Shown: positions 1-12,100 of the stretch, one piece after another
Layout of the letters: each line of letters opens with the position of its first letter
Position numbering within the stretch: the first letter of the stretch is position 1
NCBI GenBank assembly: GCA_949752795.1
Contig: OX457061.1
Span: 46,346,338 to 46,410,337 of the forward strand
Reading direction: 5' to 3'
Length of the DNA: 64,000 bases
Source: Hyperoodon ampullatus
Taxonomy: Eukaryota > Chordata > Mammalia > Artiodactyla > Ziphiidae
Program-made: the position numbers and the translations under genes
Notes under the pieces: model-generated
Database searches by the model: none
What the model was told of the DNA's origin: nothing
What the model saw: the letters and a program-made list of their open reading frames with translations, nothing else

Positions 1-479
1 TCTTGGGCATTGCTCTAAGTGCTGGAGGTTAATGGTGAAAAAGACAAACATGGTCTCTGCCCTCAATGAAGTGCATTGTCTAGTAGGGGAGGTTAAAACT
101 AAGTAATTTATATTTACAAACTAATAATTTGCGTTATGAGAAAAATAAGTAGGGTAGCAGTGATAGAGACTGACTAGGATCTGCTCCAGAAAAGGTGGCC
201 GGCTTTCTTTGAGTAAAAGGACAGATGAGAAGGGTAAGCTATGTGAAGATTCAGAGGGAATAGCATGTGCAAAAGCTATGGAGGAAGGAAAGCACTTGAA
301 GTGTGCAAGTTATTGAAATATTTGCTGGAGAGCAGTAAGCAAGGAGAGTGGCACAGTATGAAACTGGAGAGGTAGGTAAGGAGATCACGTGGATCACCTG
401 CAGGCCATGATAATGGATTTTATTCGAAGAGCAACAGGAAGTTAAAAGGTTCTAAGCAAAGAAGTGGTATGGTTACCTA
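1..479. repeat. ancient dispersed mammalian repeat
   Basis: The start resembles a repeat seen again near 15390 and 54840 (lesion-rich 'gaacaaaactgagtccatgccctc'-like wording). The family is not named here. No gene signal. Confidence 0.35.
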
Positions 480-1035
480 ACTGAACACAGGTCTGCTCAC
501 TCCTGCGAAGCAAAGCCAATCTACTGACACCAGGTTTTGGTGAAGAAAAGTACAGTGCTTATTGCAGGGCACCAAGCAAAAGAGTGAGAGACAAGCCTCA
601 GATCCACTCCAACTTGGTTTTTGAGTCAAGGTTTTTTTCATTTTGTTTTGTTTTTTAAAGGGGAAGATAAAAGAGGCTGGGATTGATCATCATCTGGTGA
701 CATTTCTTAATCATAGTTTCGGGAGTCAGGATGTCTCTGGTTTACAAGCCTCTGGGCTGGTGGTCCATGGCTTGGGAGCTCATCTTGTCCTGAGTTTGTA
801 CATTAATGATCTCTATAATAGCGACTTTAGTACATTAACAATGTTACTGACAACAGCAATTTTCGTCATCTGATTCTGGTTGATTAATATTCAGTTAGCA
901 CAGGATGGAGGTCAGAAGGAACACAAGAAAGGGAATAAAGTCTTGGATAGAGAGATTAATCATAAACTCAGTAAGGGAACTTGGTTTTAGGGGCACTCAG
1001 TTTCAGTGTCTGAATTACCCTGAAAGATTTCTTAT
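480..1035 (-). mobile_element. old ERV-like LTR, copy 1
   Basis: The reverse complement matches the element at 4735-5545 over most of its length: shared CTAAAACCAAGTTCCC, TGTGCTAACTGAA, AAGAAATGTCAC and TCTCTCACTC blocks, and the CCCTGCAATAA poly(A)-signal region. It is a solo LTR-like copy with no internal region seen. Confidence 0.65.
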
Positions 1036-2451
1036 GCTCCCGAGCGAAGAGTGAATTGTGGGGGAGCAAGAATATAAGTGGGCAGAAAAGTTGCATTTTT
1101 GTATTATGTTAATACAGAAGATGGTGGCCTTGGACTAGAGTGACAGCAAATGTGATGGAGAGGAGAGGGCAGATCTAAGGTATATTTGAGATATAACCAT
1201 TATCCAGCTTCCAAATGTTTTTTAAACCAAAAGGTGTTATGAGATAATCTCATTGTTCTGTTAATCTGAGTTTCTCTGATTATTGAGTCTGAACATTTCT
1301 TAGTGCCCTTTTGAGTTTCTCTTTTTAGATTGCTTATTCACATCCTCTGCCCATTTTTCTGTTGGGGTTGCTCAATTTTTCTTGCTGATGGTTTCTTGTA
1401 TATTTTAGATATACGACTTGTATATCTTGTCAGTTTTAGACATTTCAGCTGTCTTCTATGATGTCCATTAGTTTTATCCTTCATTGATAAAAGGATTAAA
1501 CATAAATCCTTAATTTTGACAGATAAGTTCATCAAACAAAAAACCTTATCATCCCCTTTAGAAATTACCAGTTGTATCAGTCTGAGTCCAGTCAGGAGAG
1601 AGGAACCACATAGTAATTTGAACAGGGAAGGTTTTATTTACTTAAAGACTTATTAACTATAACAAGGGATTAGAGTAATAAGGGGCTGACTAGTAAAGAA
1701 GTAAAAGAGAACTCTAAAAGAATACAGGATTAGCAATGTAAGGAACAGCCACTTCCTCTAGGGCTGAGATAAAGTGTCCAGTGAAGATCACCCCAGAGCT
1801 GAGGTGCAGACTTTGTTAGAGGGGATGCGCCTATGGCTCACTAGATAGGGAAGCTGCTGTGGTGCTGCACTGGTGGAAGTTGCCAGAAATCTACCTTATA
1901 TGGTATTGGGGAAAGCCATTCTTGGGGACGAGTCTCACAAGAGGCCGTCTACTACAAACCACTTTGCGGGGGGAGGTGCCAGGAGAAATTTCTGGCTGCT
2001 GGCCATCATACACTGAAGAAACCAGGTGCTGAAGCACAGGAACCAGACGCTGGAGAAGCTGCCTACAGCACAGAAGCCTGCCCAACCCAAACACTAGAAA
2101 CAGGAAAGGAAACCCTTTCCTCCTGCAGTATCTCTCTGTTGCCCTCTACTGACAAAGCTTAATACCTGCCAGCTGGTAAAAGATAAGTATTTAAAGGGCC
2201 CAAATCCATTTCACAGAGCAGGCAAAAAGGATAAATTTGGAACTGAAAGTCAATAATTCATAACTGGCATACTAGGGAACCCACTCATTATTTCCAAAAC
2301 TTGTCAATAAATGGAAGTAAGCAAGCATTTATCCTGCCTTTCCTATACAAACAGTGCTTCACCCAACATACCAAAAGTTATGACAAACAACGAAAGCAGT
2401 GCTCAGGTGGGAATTTATAGCTATATATACTTACATTAAAAAAGAAATCCA
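1036..2451. other. gene-free flank
   Basis: No exon-like signal. The part at 1560-2250 looks like an old interspersed repeat, but I cannot name the family. Confidence 0.4.
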
Positions 2452-2767
2452 GGGGCTTCCCTGGTGGCGCAGTGGTTGAGAATCTGCCTGCTAATGCAGG
2501 GGACACGGGTTCGAGCCCTGGTCTGGGAGGATCCCACATGTCGCGGAGCAACTAGGCCCGTGAGCCACAACTACTGAGCCTGCGCGTCTGGAGCCTGTGC
2601 TCCGCAACAAGAGAGGCCGCGATAGTGAGAGGCCCGCGCACCGCGATGAAGAATGGCCCCCGCTTACCACAACTAGAGAAAGCCCTCGCACAGAAACGAA
2701 GACCCAACACAGCAAAAATAAATAAATTAATTAATAAACTCCTACCCCCAACATTAAAAAAAAAAAA
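2452..2767 (+). mobile_element. CHR-type SINE
   Basis: Starts GGGGCTTCCCTGGTGGCGCA with tRNA-like A and B boxes and ends in an A-rich tail. AAAAAGAAATCCA on both sides is the target duplication. It sits in an L1 remnant. Confidence 0.93.
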
Positions 2768-3298
2768 GAAATCCAAACAATGGAATATTATTCAGACCTA
2801 AATAGAAATGAGCTATCAAGCCATGAAAAACACATGGAGGAAACTTAAATGCAAATACTAAGTGAAAGAAGCCAATGTGAAAAAGCTACATACTGTATGT
2901 TTCCAACTATTGTATATGACATTCTGGAAAAGGCAAAACTATGGAGACAGTAAAAAAAAAAATCGTGGTTTCCAGGGATTAGAGGGAAGGAAGGGATGAA
3001 CAGGCAGAGCACAGAGGATGTTTAGGGAAGTGAAACAACTCTGTATGATACAATACTATAATAGTGGGTTCACTGTCAAAACCAATAGAATGTACAACAC
3101 CAAAAGTAAACTCTAATGTAAACAATGGACTTGGGTGATGACGAGTCAGTGCAGGTTCATCAATGGTAACGAATGTCCCACTCTGGAGCAGGACGTCTCT
3201 AGTGGGGGAGGCTGTACATGTGTGGGGACAGGGCGTGTATGGGAACTCTCTGTATGTCCTGCTCAATGCTGTTGTGAACCTAAACTGCACTAAAAATA
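2768..3298 (+). mobile_element. L1 3'-end remnant
   Basis: Contains TGGAATATTATTCAG, the AAGAAGCCA block and the TGTATGTTTCC block typical of mammalian L1 3' ends, ending in CACTAAAAATATT. Confidence 0.75.
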
Positions 3299-3430
3299 TT
3301 TGTTTTGTTTTTTAATTTTTTGGCTGCACCGTTCGGCCTGCGGGATCTTAGTTCCCCAACCAGGGATCGAACCCACACCCCCTGAAGTGGAAGCGTGGAG
3401 TCTTAACCACTGGACCGCCAGAAAAGTCCC
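3299..3430 (-). mobile_element. older CHR-type SINE
   Basis: Minus-strand tRNA-derived SINE, about 130 nt, with GGGATCTTAGTTCCCC and ACCACTGGACCGCCAG. Confidence 0.85.
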
Positions 3431-4200
3431 CTTAAAAAGATTTAGTAATGAAGAAGATAGATCTCAAATCAGTAGCCTAACCTTCTACCTTAAGGAACTA
3501 GAAAAAGAAGAGCAAACTAAACCAAAACAAGTAGAAGGAAAGAAATAATAAAAGTCAGAGCAGGAATTAATGAAATAGAAAAACAATAGAAAAAAATCAA
3601 CAAAAACAAAGTTGATCCATTCACCAAAAACATCAAAATTGATCAGCTTTTAGCTAGACTGACCAAGAAAAACAAAGAAAGAGAAAAATTCAAATCACTA
3701 AAATTAGAAATGAAAGAGGGGACATTACTCCCAACCTTATAAAAATAAAAAGGATCATAGGTAATACTATGAACAAAAGTGTATGCTAGCAAATCAGACC
3801 ACCTAGATAAAATGGAAAAATTCCTAGAAATACACAAACTATCAAAATGGACTCGGAATTCCCTGGCGGTCCAGTGGTTAGGACTCTGTGCTTCCACTGT
3901 AGGAGGCCCAGGTTCGATCCCTGTTTGGCAAACTAAGATCCCACAAGCCGTGTTGCATGGCCAAAATAAATAAATAAATAAATAAATAAAACGGACTCAA
4001 GAAGAAATAAAAAATCTGAATAGACCTATAACAAGTAGAGATTGAATTAGTAATAATAATTAAAAAAAGCTTCCCACAAAGCCAGGCCCAGATGGCTTCA
4101 CTGGTGAATGCTACCAAACGTTCAAAAAATTGACACCAATCCTTCGAAAACTCTTCCAAAAAACAGAGGAGAAAGTAATACTTCCCAACTCATTCTCTGG
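3431..4200 (+). mobile_element. L1 ORF2 remnant, split by a SINE
   Basis: The plus strand encodes degraded RT-upstream L1 sequence (KFLEIHKLSKW-like, then [20 protein letters not shown]). A CHR SINE interrupts it at 3857-3990. Confidence 0.8.
3857..3990 (+). mobile_element. CHR-type SINE with AAAT tail
   Basis: Starts GGAATTCCCTGGCGGTCCAG and ends in an (AAAT)n tail. It splits an L1 fragment. Confidence 0.88.
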
Positions 4201-4734
4201 ATGAAAACTCTGCCTTAGGGCAATCACTGCCTATCTCTTCATTGCAGAAATTTATGGCAACAGTCAGACTGCTTGTCCATGAAAACAGGTTCATCCTGAT
4301 CAGGCACCCTCGGGCAGTGGTTCTTAACGTTAGCTACACATAAGAACTACCTGGGGAGCTTTTAAAAAATCCAAGTGCCCACACTGTCTCTAGATATACT
4401 ACATAAGAATCTATGGGGGTATGACTCAGGCAGCAATAAAACAAGCCAACTCCCTATGTGATATAAGAATGTATAAAAGGAAAGCTAAGGGATATGGATA
4501 ATAGATGTAGAAGTGCCAAACTTCTCTCTACTGGATCATTCCAGTCTCCTCCACCCTTGTTAATCTCCTGGGGCTGCTAGATTACAACTTAAGGAGACCA
4601 CCTGCACTCAATTCTGCTTTTAATGCTTAACTGACCAGTGATGCTAACTGGTGGTAGCTATAGCAGTGATCAGAGTGTCCCTACCACAGGATTTATCCTC
4701 TCCACTTTCCTTAAATTCGCTGGGATTGACGAAG

Positions 4735-5353
4735 ACCAGGGCCTGGCTTTTGGTCTTTTCCCGGTATAGCAAGAATTAGCAGAATGACAAAGGTGTTAAG
4801 GAAGCTCTGAAACCGAGTACCCCTAAAACCAAGTTCCCCTACCGAGTTTATCCCCTACCTCTCTATCCAAAATTTTATTCCCTTTCTTGTCCCCTCTGAC
4901 CTCAATCCTGTGCTAACTGAACGCTAATCAACCAGAGTCAGATGACTAAAATTGCTATTGTCGGTAACATCATTAAGGTAGGGACTCAGGTTGTTCCTCC
5001 AGGGCAAAATGAGCTAACAGACCCACCCAACCCTGGTCACGGACCACCAGACCAGACTCGTAAACCATAGGCGTCCTGACTGCCAAAACTACAATTAAGA
5101 AATGTCACAAAATGATGATTAACCCCAGCTTCTTTGTTCTTCTCCTTAAAAAAACCCTAACTAGGGCTTCCCTGGTGGCGCAGTGGTTGAGAGTCCGCCT
5201 GCCGATGCAGGGGACACGGGTTCGTGCCCAGGTCTGGGAAGATCCCACATGCCGCGGAGCGGCTGGGCCCATGAGCCATGGCCGCTGAGCCTGCGCGTCT
5301 GGAGCCTGTGCTCTGCAACGGGAGAGGCCACAACAGTGAGAGGCCCGCATACC

Positions 5354-5384
<31 letters not shown>

Positions 5385-5545
5385 CGAATTCAAAGGCCAA
5401 GCTGGAGTGGATCTGAGACTTGTCTCTCACTCCCTTACTTGGCACCCTGCAATAAACCCTGACTTTGCTGCAAACACCCGCTGTCAGTTTGGCTTTCTGT
5501 GCCGTGGGCACACGAGCCCATTGATCGGTTACAGCTCCAAGGAGG
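4735..5545 (+). mobile_element. old ERV-like LTR, copy 2, split by a SINE
   Basis: Same family as 480-1035 but in opposite orientation. It keeps the AATAAA poly(A) signal in CCCTGCAATAAACCC near 5450. It is interrupted by the CHR SINE at 5164-5384. No gag, pol or env reading frame is seen nearby. Confidence 0.65.
5164..5384 (+). mobile_element. CHR-type SINE
   Basis: Young-looking copy with a pure A-tail of about 29 nt, inserted into the LTR at 4735-5545. Confidence 0.94.
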
Positions 5546-6481
5546 GGAAACTGTATGAGCAGAGGCAGGGAATGACCGTATGGCAGATACAGGAGAACTA
5601 GAACAGGACTCTTACTAGCAAGTGACAGGAACCCAATTCCAACTAGTTTAAGCAGAAAAGGGGGTTTGTTGGCAGAATTCTCAGTTCACAGAACTAAAGG
5701 AGGAGTTGCAGAGACTTGGAGCACTCTGAGAATCTCAAAGATCAGAAGTCAGGGCTCAGTGCCATGAGGATTCTTTCATTCTGCCTCTTGGCTGCTCTCT
5801 CGACTCAATATCTCAAACTTCTCAGACTGATAAAGAGTAAAAAAAAAAAAAAAGGAAAGCATTTCCCCTTAGAAAATTTGAGGGATGAACTTCAATAGGC
5901 ACAAACCTGGTTACAAGCCCACTCCCATAGTGGAAAAGTAAAGGTAGGGCTACTCTAATTGGTATTTTTCCAATAATCACACATTTGGAATTGGGGAGGC
6001 AGTTCTCTAAATGAAAGAGAATGCTGTTCTGAAAAGACTAAGCAATAAACCATTACAGAGAGGCAGGGGCCAATAGGCAGCTTTTTAAGCCCTGCTGGAG
6101 GTGTCAGGGAACCAGGACTTTATGCAAGAAGGGAAAGCAGGTCATTTCTTCACAAAGGCTATGTGAAGGATGTCCAAGCCAAAGAGAGTTGAAAAGAGAA
6201 AAGGAGGGGCTGGATTTGAGAAACACGTAGGGGTTAAAAGCTGGGTTTAATGATTAATTGAATGTGTAGGATGAGGCAAAATGTAGGCATCAAGGACAAC
6301 TCAAGAGCTTTCTGTTTCGAATGATGGAGGATAATGGTTCCATTAGCTGAGGCAGGGAAAACAGGAGGTTAGGTCTGGGGGAAAGATAATGGTTGTCTTG
6401 GCCATTTGAATGTGAAGTGTTTGTGGGCTTCTGGAACATCCAGATTACTCTTAGGCAACAAGTGGATATAAAAAGGATTCT
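5546..6481. other. gene-free flank
   Basis: Old interspersed-repeat-like sequence that I cannot name. The only open stretches are short and SINE-derived or random. Confidence 0.4.
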
Positions 6482-6696
6482 GGGGCTTCCCTGGTGGCGC
6501 AGTGGTTGAGAGTCCGCCTGCCGATGCAGGGGATGCGGGTTCGTGCCCTGGTCTGGGAAGATCCCACATGCCGCGGAGCGGCTGGGTCCGTGCGCCATGG
6601 CCGCTGAGCCTGCGCATCCAGGAGCCTGTGCTCCGCAATGGGAGAGGCCACAGCAGTGAGAAGCCCGCGTAACGCAAAAAAAAAAAAAAAAAAAAA
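6482..6696 (+). mobile_element. CHR-type SINE
   Basis: Flanked by AAAAAGGATTCTG on both sides (target duplication); pure A-tail. Confidence 0.95.
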
Positions 6697-6796
6697 GGAT
6701 TCTGAAACTCAGGGGCAAGACCAGGGATATAAGTATAGACTTAGAAGTCAGCAGTTAAAGCCATGAGAATAGCTGAGATTATTATTATTATTATTA

Positions 6797-7001
6797 TTTT
6801 TTTTTTTTTGTGGTACGCGGGCCTCTCACTGCTGTGGCCTCTGCCGCCGCGGAGCACAGGCTCCGGACGTGCAGGCCCAGCGGCCATGGCTCACGGGCCC
6901 AGCCGCTCCGCGGCATATGGGATCCTCCCGGACCGGGGCATGAACCCACGTCCCCTGCATCGGCAGGCGGACTCTCAACCACTGCGCCACCAGGGAAGCC
7001 C
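6797..7001 (-). mobile_element. CHR-type SINE
   Basis: Opposite orientation to the copy 100 nt upstream. AATAGCTGAGATTATTA on both sides is a 17-bp target duplication. Confidence 0.95.
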
Positions 7002-7976
7002 AATAGCTGAGATTATTAAATATAAGTGAGCAGAGAAAGAAGTACTGTGGATAAAGGCTGGACTCCTGAGGAACACCAACATTATAGGGTTGGAGAGATG
7101 AGAATTTCAGAAAGGAATCTTGGAGGGAATAGTCAGAAGAATAGAAGAACCACGGAGTACTATCACGAAAGCCAAGGGAAGAGACACTGGTAGAATGATT
7201 GTTCCCTGGTATCTAATGTACTAAAGTGGTCTAGCTGGAGCACTAAATATCACCCACTAAAACTGGCAATATATGGGTCACTGATTTAACACTGGCAAGA
7301 TAAGAAATAAAGCAGGAACGTTGGTTGAGTGTAAAGCTCAGGGTAATGAGCTTAATTTGGATGTTAGATTTTAGGTAGTGGTGGGGCGTTTAATTTGGAA
7401 TACCCAGAACTGAAAATAAGAATAAGGAAAGAGGTCTGGGCTAGTAACAGTTATTTTGAGGCATTAGTTCATAGGTAATAGTTAAAATCATGGGTGTGAG
7501 TTATCTCAAGGAAAGTACGAAGGGTAAGAAGTCATCCCAGATTGGAACTATAATGGAAGAAATATTAAAAGGGCTGAGTGAGAACTTGTAAGGAAGCCAA
7601 GGAAGGTTTCAAGAAGGTAATGAAGAATAGTGTAATGTTTGCTCCACTGGAAGTCTTCTTCAAGGGTGAGGTTAGTGGGGGTGGGAGAGGGTTACATCCG
7701 TGTCTCATTCTCACCTATAACTAGACAGTGAAGTTTTGAAGGAGGAGCTGTGATTGTTCTTGGTATCCCCTGGGTCGGTATAGAGACTCTACAGGGCTGG
7801 TGTTCAATAAATGTTTATTGATCTGCTGACACATGAAAGGCTGGTGCAGTGACACTGTGAGGCAGCCAGTGAGGCTGGCAGAAGGGAGGATGGATCATTA
7901 AAGACCCTGAAATCTAGCAGGAATTTGGACTTGCTGTAGCAATCCAGGCACTTCCCAAGAAGGGAATAAAGCCCAC
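7002..7976. repeat. ancient dispersed mammalian repeat
   Basis: Continues the old element seen before the two SINEs (from about 6200). The family is not named. No gene signal. Confidence 0.35.
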
Positions 7977-8102
7977 TTTTTTTTTTTTTTTTTTGCCGAG
8001 CTGCGCAGCTTGCAGGACCTTAGTTCCCCGACCAGGGACTGAACCCGAGACCATGGCAGTGAAAGTGCCGAGTGCTAACCACTGGACTGCCAGAGAACTC
8101 CC
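7977..8102 (-). mobile_element. older CHR-type SINE
   Basis: T-run then GCAGCTTGCAGGACCTTAGT and GACCAGGGACTGAACCC, the short older CHR subtype. Confidence 0.85.
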
Positions 8103-8335
8103 AACCCCTGATTTTTAATTGTTAATAACCCCTCATATGAGACATGGCAGTTAACAAATTACTCAAGACAATCAATTATTCCTCACAAAAGCTTGTGAGG
8201 GAAGCATGATTGTACTAGTAAGGAAATTAAAATTTAGAGGTGTGAGTGGGCTACTCAGTAGTTATTAGATGCAGACCCAGGGCCCAAGCCTGGATTGCTC
8301 CTTGCTCTTTCCACTATACCACAATGCTGCCAGTT

Positions 8336-8446
8336 AAATTCGATTTCTGTAGTGGAGTTTTTGGGCTGAGTCGACATTAAAATTATATTAAATTTGGTTT
8401 CTGTAGTGGAAGTTTCAGGCTGAGGTAATACTATTAAAATTATATC
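8336..8446. repeat. 54-bp imperfect tandem duplication
   Basis: The block around TTTCTGTAGTGGA is repeated 54 nt later with about 80 percent identity, ending in ATTAAAATTATAT both times. Confidence 0.8.
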
Positions 8447-8459
8447 CTTTTGAAAAATA

Positions 8460-8465
8460 TTTATT
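8460..8465 (-). promoter_or_regulatory. candidate distal poly(A) signal of CHMP5
   Basis: AATAAA hexamer on the minus strand, 628 nt past the CHMP5 stop codon. Confidence 0.35.
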
Positions 8466-9058
8466 GAGTATAAATAAATGTCCTATACATTAAATATCAA
8501 GAAATATTCATTATTGATTACAAGTCCACTGTAATACTGAATGAACCACAGAATCAAAATAGCCACCCATGACACAGTAGTGATAATTCCATTCCAGTAT
8601 TGGACACAGCAACAATTTACTCACAAGACACAACAAAAATCACCAAAAAAAGCCATCACTTTAACCAACCTATAATACCACAAGAGAAAATGGTTTGGGA
8701 TCATAATATGGACAGTCCCACTAATCTCGTCTTTGTCATCAATTTATCGGGTCAATTTGAGATTGTGGAGATATGCTATCATAGAACTTAAAGATTCCCA
8801 TTTCCTTGGTTTTATCTCAAAATTATTATTAAGGAATGAAGTTATACATACCTAATGATAATTTTAAGTAAGTTAGTCTTTCATAAGAGAAAAGGAATAA
8901 AAATTTAGTATGAAGAAAGCTTCCTTCAAGCAATGAGTCTCTTAACGGAAAAAAAATGAAAGCAATGTAATTAACTTCTCCTCCAAAGAAAGGAAAGAAA
9001 CCTAAATCTGTTATGGCAAACTTGGAAAGATAAATATTTCCTAGTCCCAGAATATGTG

Positions 9059-9064
9059 TTTATT
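9059..9064 (-). promoter_or_regulatory. candidate proximal poly(A) signal of CHMP5
   Basis: AATAAA hexamer on the minus strand, about 30 nt past the CHMP5 stop codon. Confidence 0.4.
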
Positions 9065-9092
9065 TTACATGATGTACTTGAATGATGCAAGT

Positions 9093-9143
9093 CTATGAAG
9101 CAGGGATCTGTGGCAATCCGAATTCATCCACCAAGACTCCATC
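9093..9143 (-). CDS. CHMP5: CHMP5 coding exon 8 and stop (residues 204-219)
   Basis: Encodes [16 protein letters not shown] and a TAG stop. The acceptor is TTCACAG. The sequence is identical to the human C-terminus as I recall it. Confidence 0.95.
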   Translation of the reverse strand, partial: DGVLVDEFGLPQIPAS

Positions 9144-12100
9144 CTGTGAAAAGGAAGAAATGCTTAGTGCCACTATTTTCCAAATGATAAAAAAAGAAAA
9201 AGATTACAAGTGTTTAGTAGTCAAAACTCATTTCTAAGTGTTTAATCAATGAAAACAAAAATCTCACTGGTAAGATGAGAACAAGCTGTTCTATGAAAGG
9301 TAAAGGGGGAAGTGATAAACCAGGAAAAGAAGTGGAAGGGATCAAAAGGGATGACTCCTTGCAGAGTAAGGGAAGAGTACAGAGAGAAAGAGAAACCTAA
9401 GAGTAAACCCAGAAAGGGGAAAAGGGGACTGGGAATGTCCAGGAGCGAAGGCAGAGGAGTGAGTGCTTACCTCCAGATTCCCACTTTCACTCTGATCCCA
9501 AAGTGAACCAATACCTTTTGTAGCCTCATCAATCCTTTTATTTATTTAATTATTTTTAAAAATTTATTTATTTAATTTATTTAGTTTTGGCTGCATTGGG
9601 TCTTTGTTGCTGCACGCGGGCTTTTCTCTAGTTGTGGAGAGCAGGGGCTACTCTTCGTTGCGGTGCGCGGGCTTCTCATTGCAGTGGCTTTTCTTGTTAT
9701 GGAGCATGGGCTCTAGGCACAGGGGCTTCAGTAGTTGTGGCTCGTGGGCTCCAGAGCTCAGGCTCAGTAGTTGTGGCGCACGGGCTTAGTTGTTCCACGG
9801 CATGTGGAACCAGGGCTTGAACCTGTGTCCCCTGCATTGGCAGGCGGATTCCTAACCACTGCACCACCAGGGAAGCCTGCCTCATCAATCCTTAAAGGAG
9901 CAGTGCCCTGGGACAGGCAGTCACTTCCATATCACACTTTACTACAAACTTATAGGCAGTGACACCACTATCAATTCAGAAACCATACCTCAACAGCACA
10001 TTTAAGTCAGGAATCTGTGACCTTCTAAAAGTGGAAATAACACACATCCCTCAGGGACCTGTTACTAAGGATTTGAAAAGATGGGCTATGGTAGTGTTAA
10101 CAAAAATGATTTTAGGTATGCTGAGAAAAAGCAACCTATGTACCTGGTGCCTTGAAATGGTGAGGGTGGCCTGTGTAGTACAGAAAGGTAAGACGACCCC
10201 AGGCTCAAGTAAGCGGGGGGAGGGGTACGGTAGGGGAACACACACATTCATCAAAACCAGTTATAAGGGGGGCTTCCCTGGTGGCGCGGTGGTTAGGACT
10301 CCTCACTCCCAATGCAGGGGGCTCGGGTTTGATCCCTGGTCTGGGAACTAGATCCCACATGCGTGCTGCAACTAAGAGTTCGCATGCCACAACTAAGGAG
10401 CTGGCGAGCTGCAACTGAGGAGTCCACCTGCTGCAACTAAGACCCAATGCAACCAAATAAATAAATTAAAAAAAAAATTCAGTTATAAGGGACCTGAGAA
10501 ATTATCTACTTTCCCACCTTTTTGTTCCCCACATTGCACAGGTAGGAAAACCATGAGGTTCAGAGAGAAGATACGAACTTCTAATTTGCTCAAAGTCACA
10601 CAGTGAATAAAGGCAGAGCTGAGACTGGCTCCCACTCTAGGATTCTGTCAACTATACTGTGCACCTCAATGTGCACGTTGGGAGTAGGTAAACACCAGGA
10701 CTGTAAACGGTCAGTGGCAATAGAAAAAATGACATGTGATACCAGAAACTCAGATGGGGTAAACAGGATTTTATCAGCAGCAAAATTTTATCTATTTATA
10801 ATGACAAGCATGTAGATTTGAACAGGGCTTTAAGTTCGCAAAGTCCTTTTACATACATGATCTAATTTGATCTACACAACAATTATGTGAGATAGTTACA
10901 GTTACCTGCATTTTATAGATGCAAGGAACAGAGAAGTTCAAAACAGCTAAGTGATTTGCCAAGGTCTCACAGTTAGCGGTGTCAATCTCAGGCTTACACC
11001 CATGTATCCTGATTCTTTTTCCTTGTTGAAGTAGAATCTTTCTACATTAAGTTTTATACTTAAATTATGAATCCCTAGTTCAAAAAAAAATCCACCCTAT
11101 TATTGATCATCGTGTCTGGAGTGGACCTTTATTTTATACTGCCACCCCGCATGGTTCATGCATATGTTGCTGCTGCTTTCCCAGGAAATGTCTAAAACCC
11201 AATAGCACCCAGTCCAAGCTCACAAAGGTGATTATGTATACTATACAAATTGTCATTGAATAAAACCATCCCTGGGCCTCAGTGACACTATTTATGTAGC
11301 CTATCCACAATCCAATGTGGGAAAACTGGGCTTTCAAGGGTTCCCAAAATAATGACAGTCTTTCCTTGTTCTTACTTAAGAATACCTTTTAGATTCCCAG
11401 TCCATTCTGCATAGAAAATAAAACAGAAAAAGATTTCACCTTATTCTTACTTAAGAATACCTTTTAGATTCTCAGACCATTTTGCATAGAAAATAAAACA
11501 GAAAAAGCTTTCACCTTATTCTTTGTGTCAGTGGGAACACCTTCTGGAATTGCAGGTGCAGCTGCTGCTTCATCCAAATAAGAACTGTCTTCATCAGCCA
11601 GAAGCTCATCGCCCAGTGCATCCAACTCTGAGATTGAAATAGTCAATATTTCGAAAAAATATAAGCAAGAAAATTGGCAGCTAATGTTAAGAAAGTTGCC
11701 CAAATTATTTACAATAAGATGAAAACTTAGAAACAAAGAGAAGGTGATTATTAATTTCTATTTTCAAAATAAAAGATGGCCATTGTAAGAAATTTTCAGG
11801 GGAACTGGTGTGGTAAAAATCCATGAAACACAAAAATAAAACAAACAAACAAACAAAACCATTCCCCACAGGTTTATAAGGCCCAGTCTTCATGAGTCTT
11901 CTATAGTTATCGGTTGGCCAATTCAAATTAGAAAATCCTGATGATAACAAACGTAAAAAATCCTCTCCCATTTATTGATGAACTTGAAAGCAGGCAGTGA
12001 AAGGAGGCATGAGATTGTTGTATAGTGAGTGACCATTGCATGAGATCAGGCTTTAAAAATAAGTCTATGGCAAAGTGAGTTGGAAGTGACCAGGGGAAAT

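Larger units (their letters stand above)
8440..9092 (-). other. CHMP5: probable CHMP5 3' UTR with two poly(A) signal candidates
   Basis: Minus-strand AATAAA signals lie at 9059-9064, about 30 nt after the stop, and at 8460-8465. The stretch between is AT-rich and free of recognised young repeats, which fits a UTR. Which signal is used cannot be told from sequence, so the lower boundary is a guess. Confidence 0.5.
9144..11514 (-). other. CHMP5: CHMP5 intron 7
   Basis: Holds a minus-strand CHR SINE (9538-9878), a plus-strand CHR SINE (10269-10477), MIR-like sequence around 10490-10620 and 10840-11010, and the 75-bp tandem duplication next to the exon 7 donor. No other coding signal is seen. 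Confidence 0.8.

Noticed and set aside
2452..2520. tRNA-like A and B box sequences at SINE starts
   Set aside because: These are the pol III promoters of tRNA-derived SINEs. No clover-leaf tRNA gene is supported.
5161..5511. Overlapping open frames of 75-115 codons in many places (also 6290-6718, 24360-24572, 47647-48129, 51226-51630, 63753-63947)
   Set aside because: All are translations of CHR SINEs, giving the same [10 protein letters not shown] or [12 protein letters not shown] peptides again and again.
1..8300. Search for the 5' end of NFX1, the next gene in human order
   Set aside because: No CpG island or NFX1-like exon is visible, so the gene should start outside this window.
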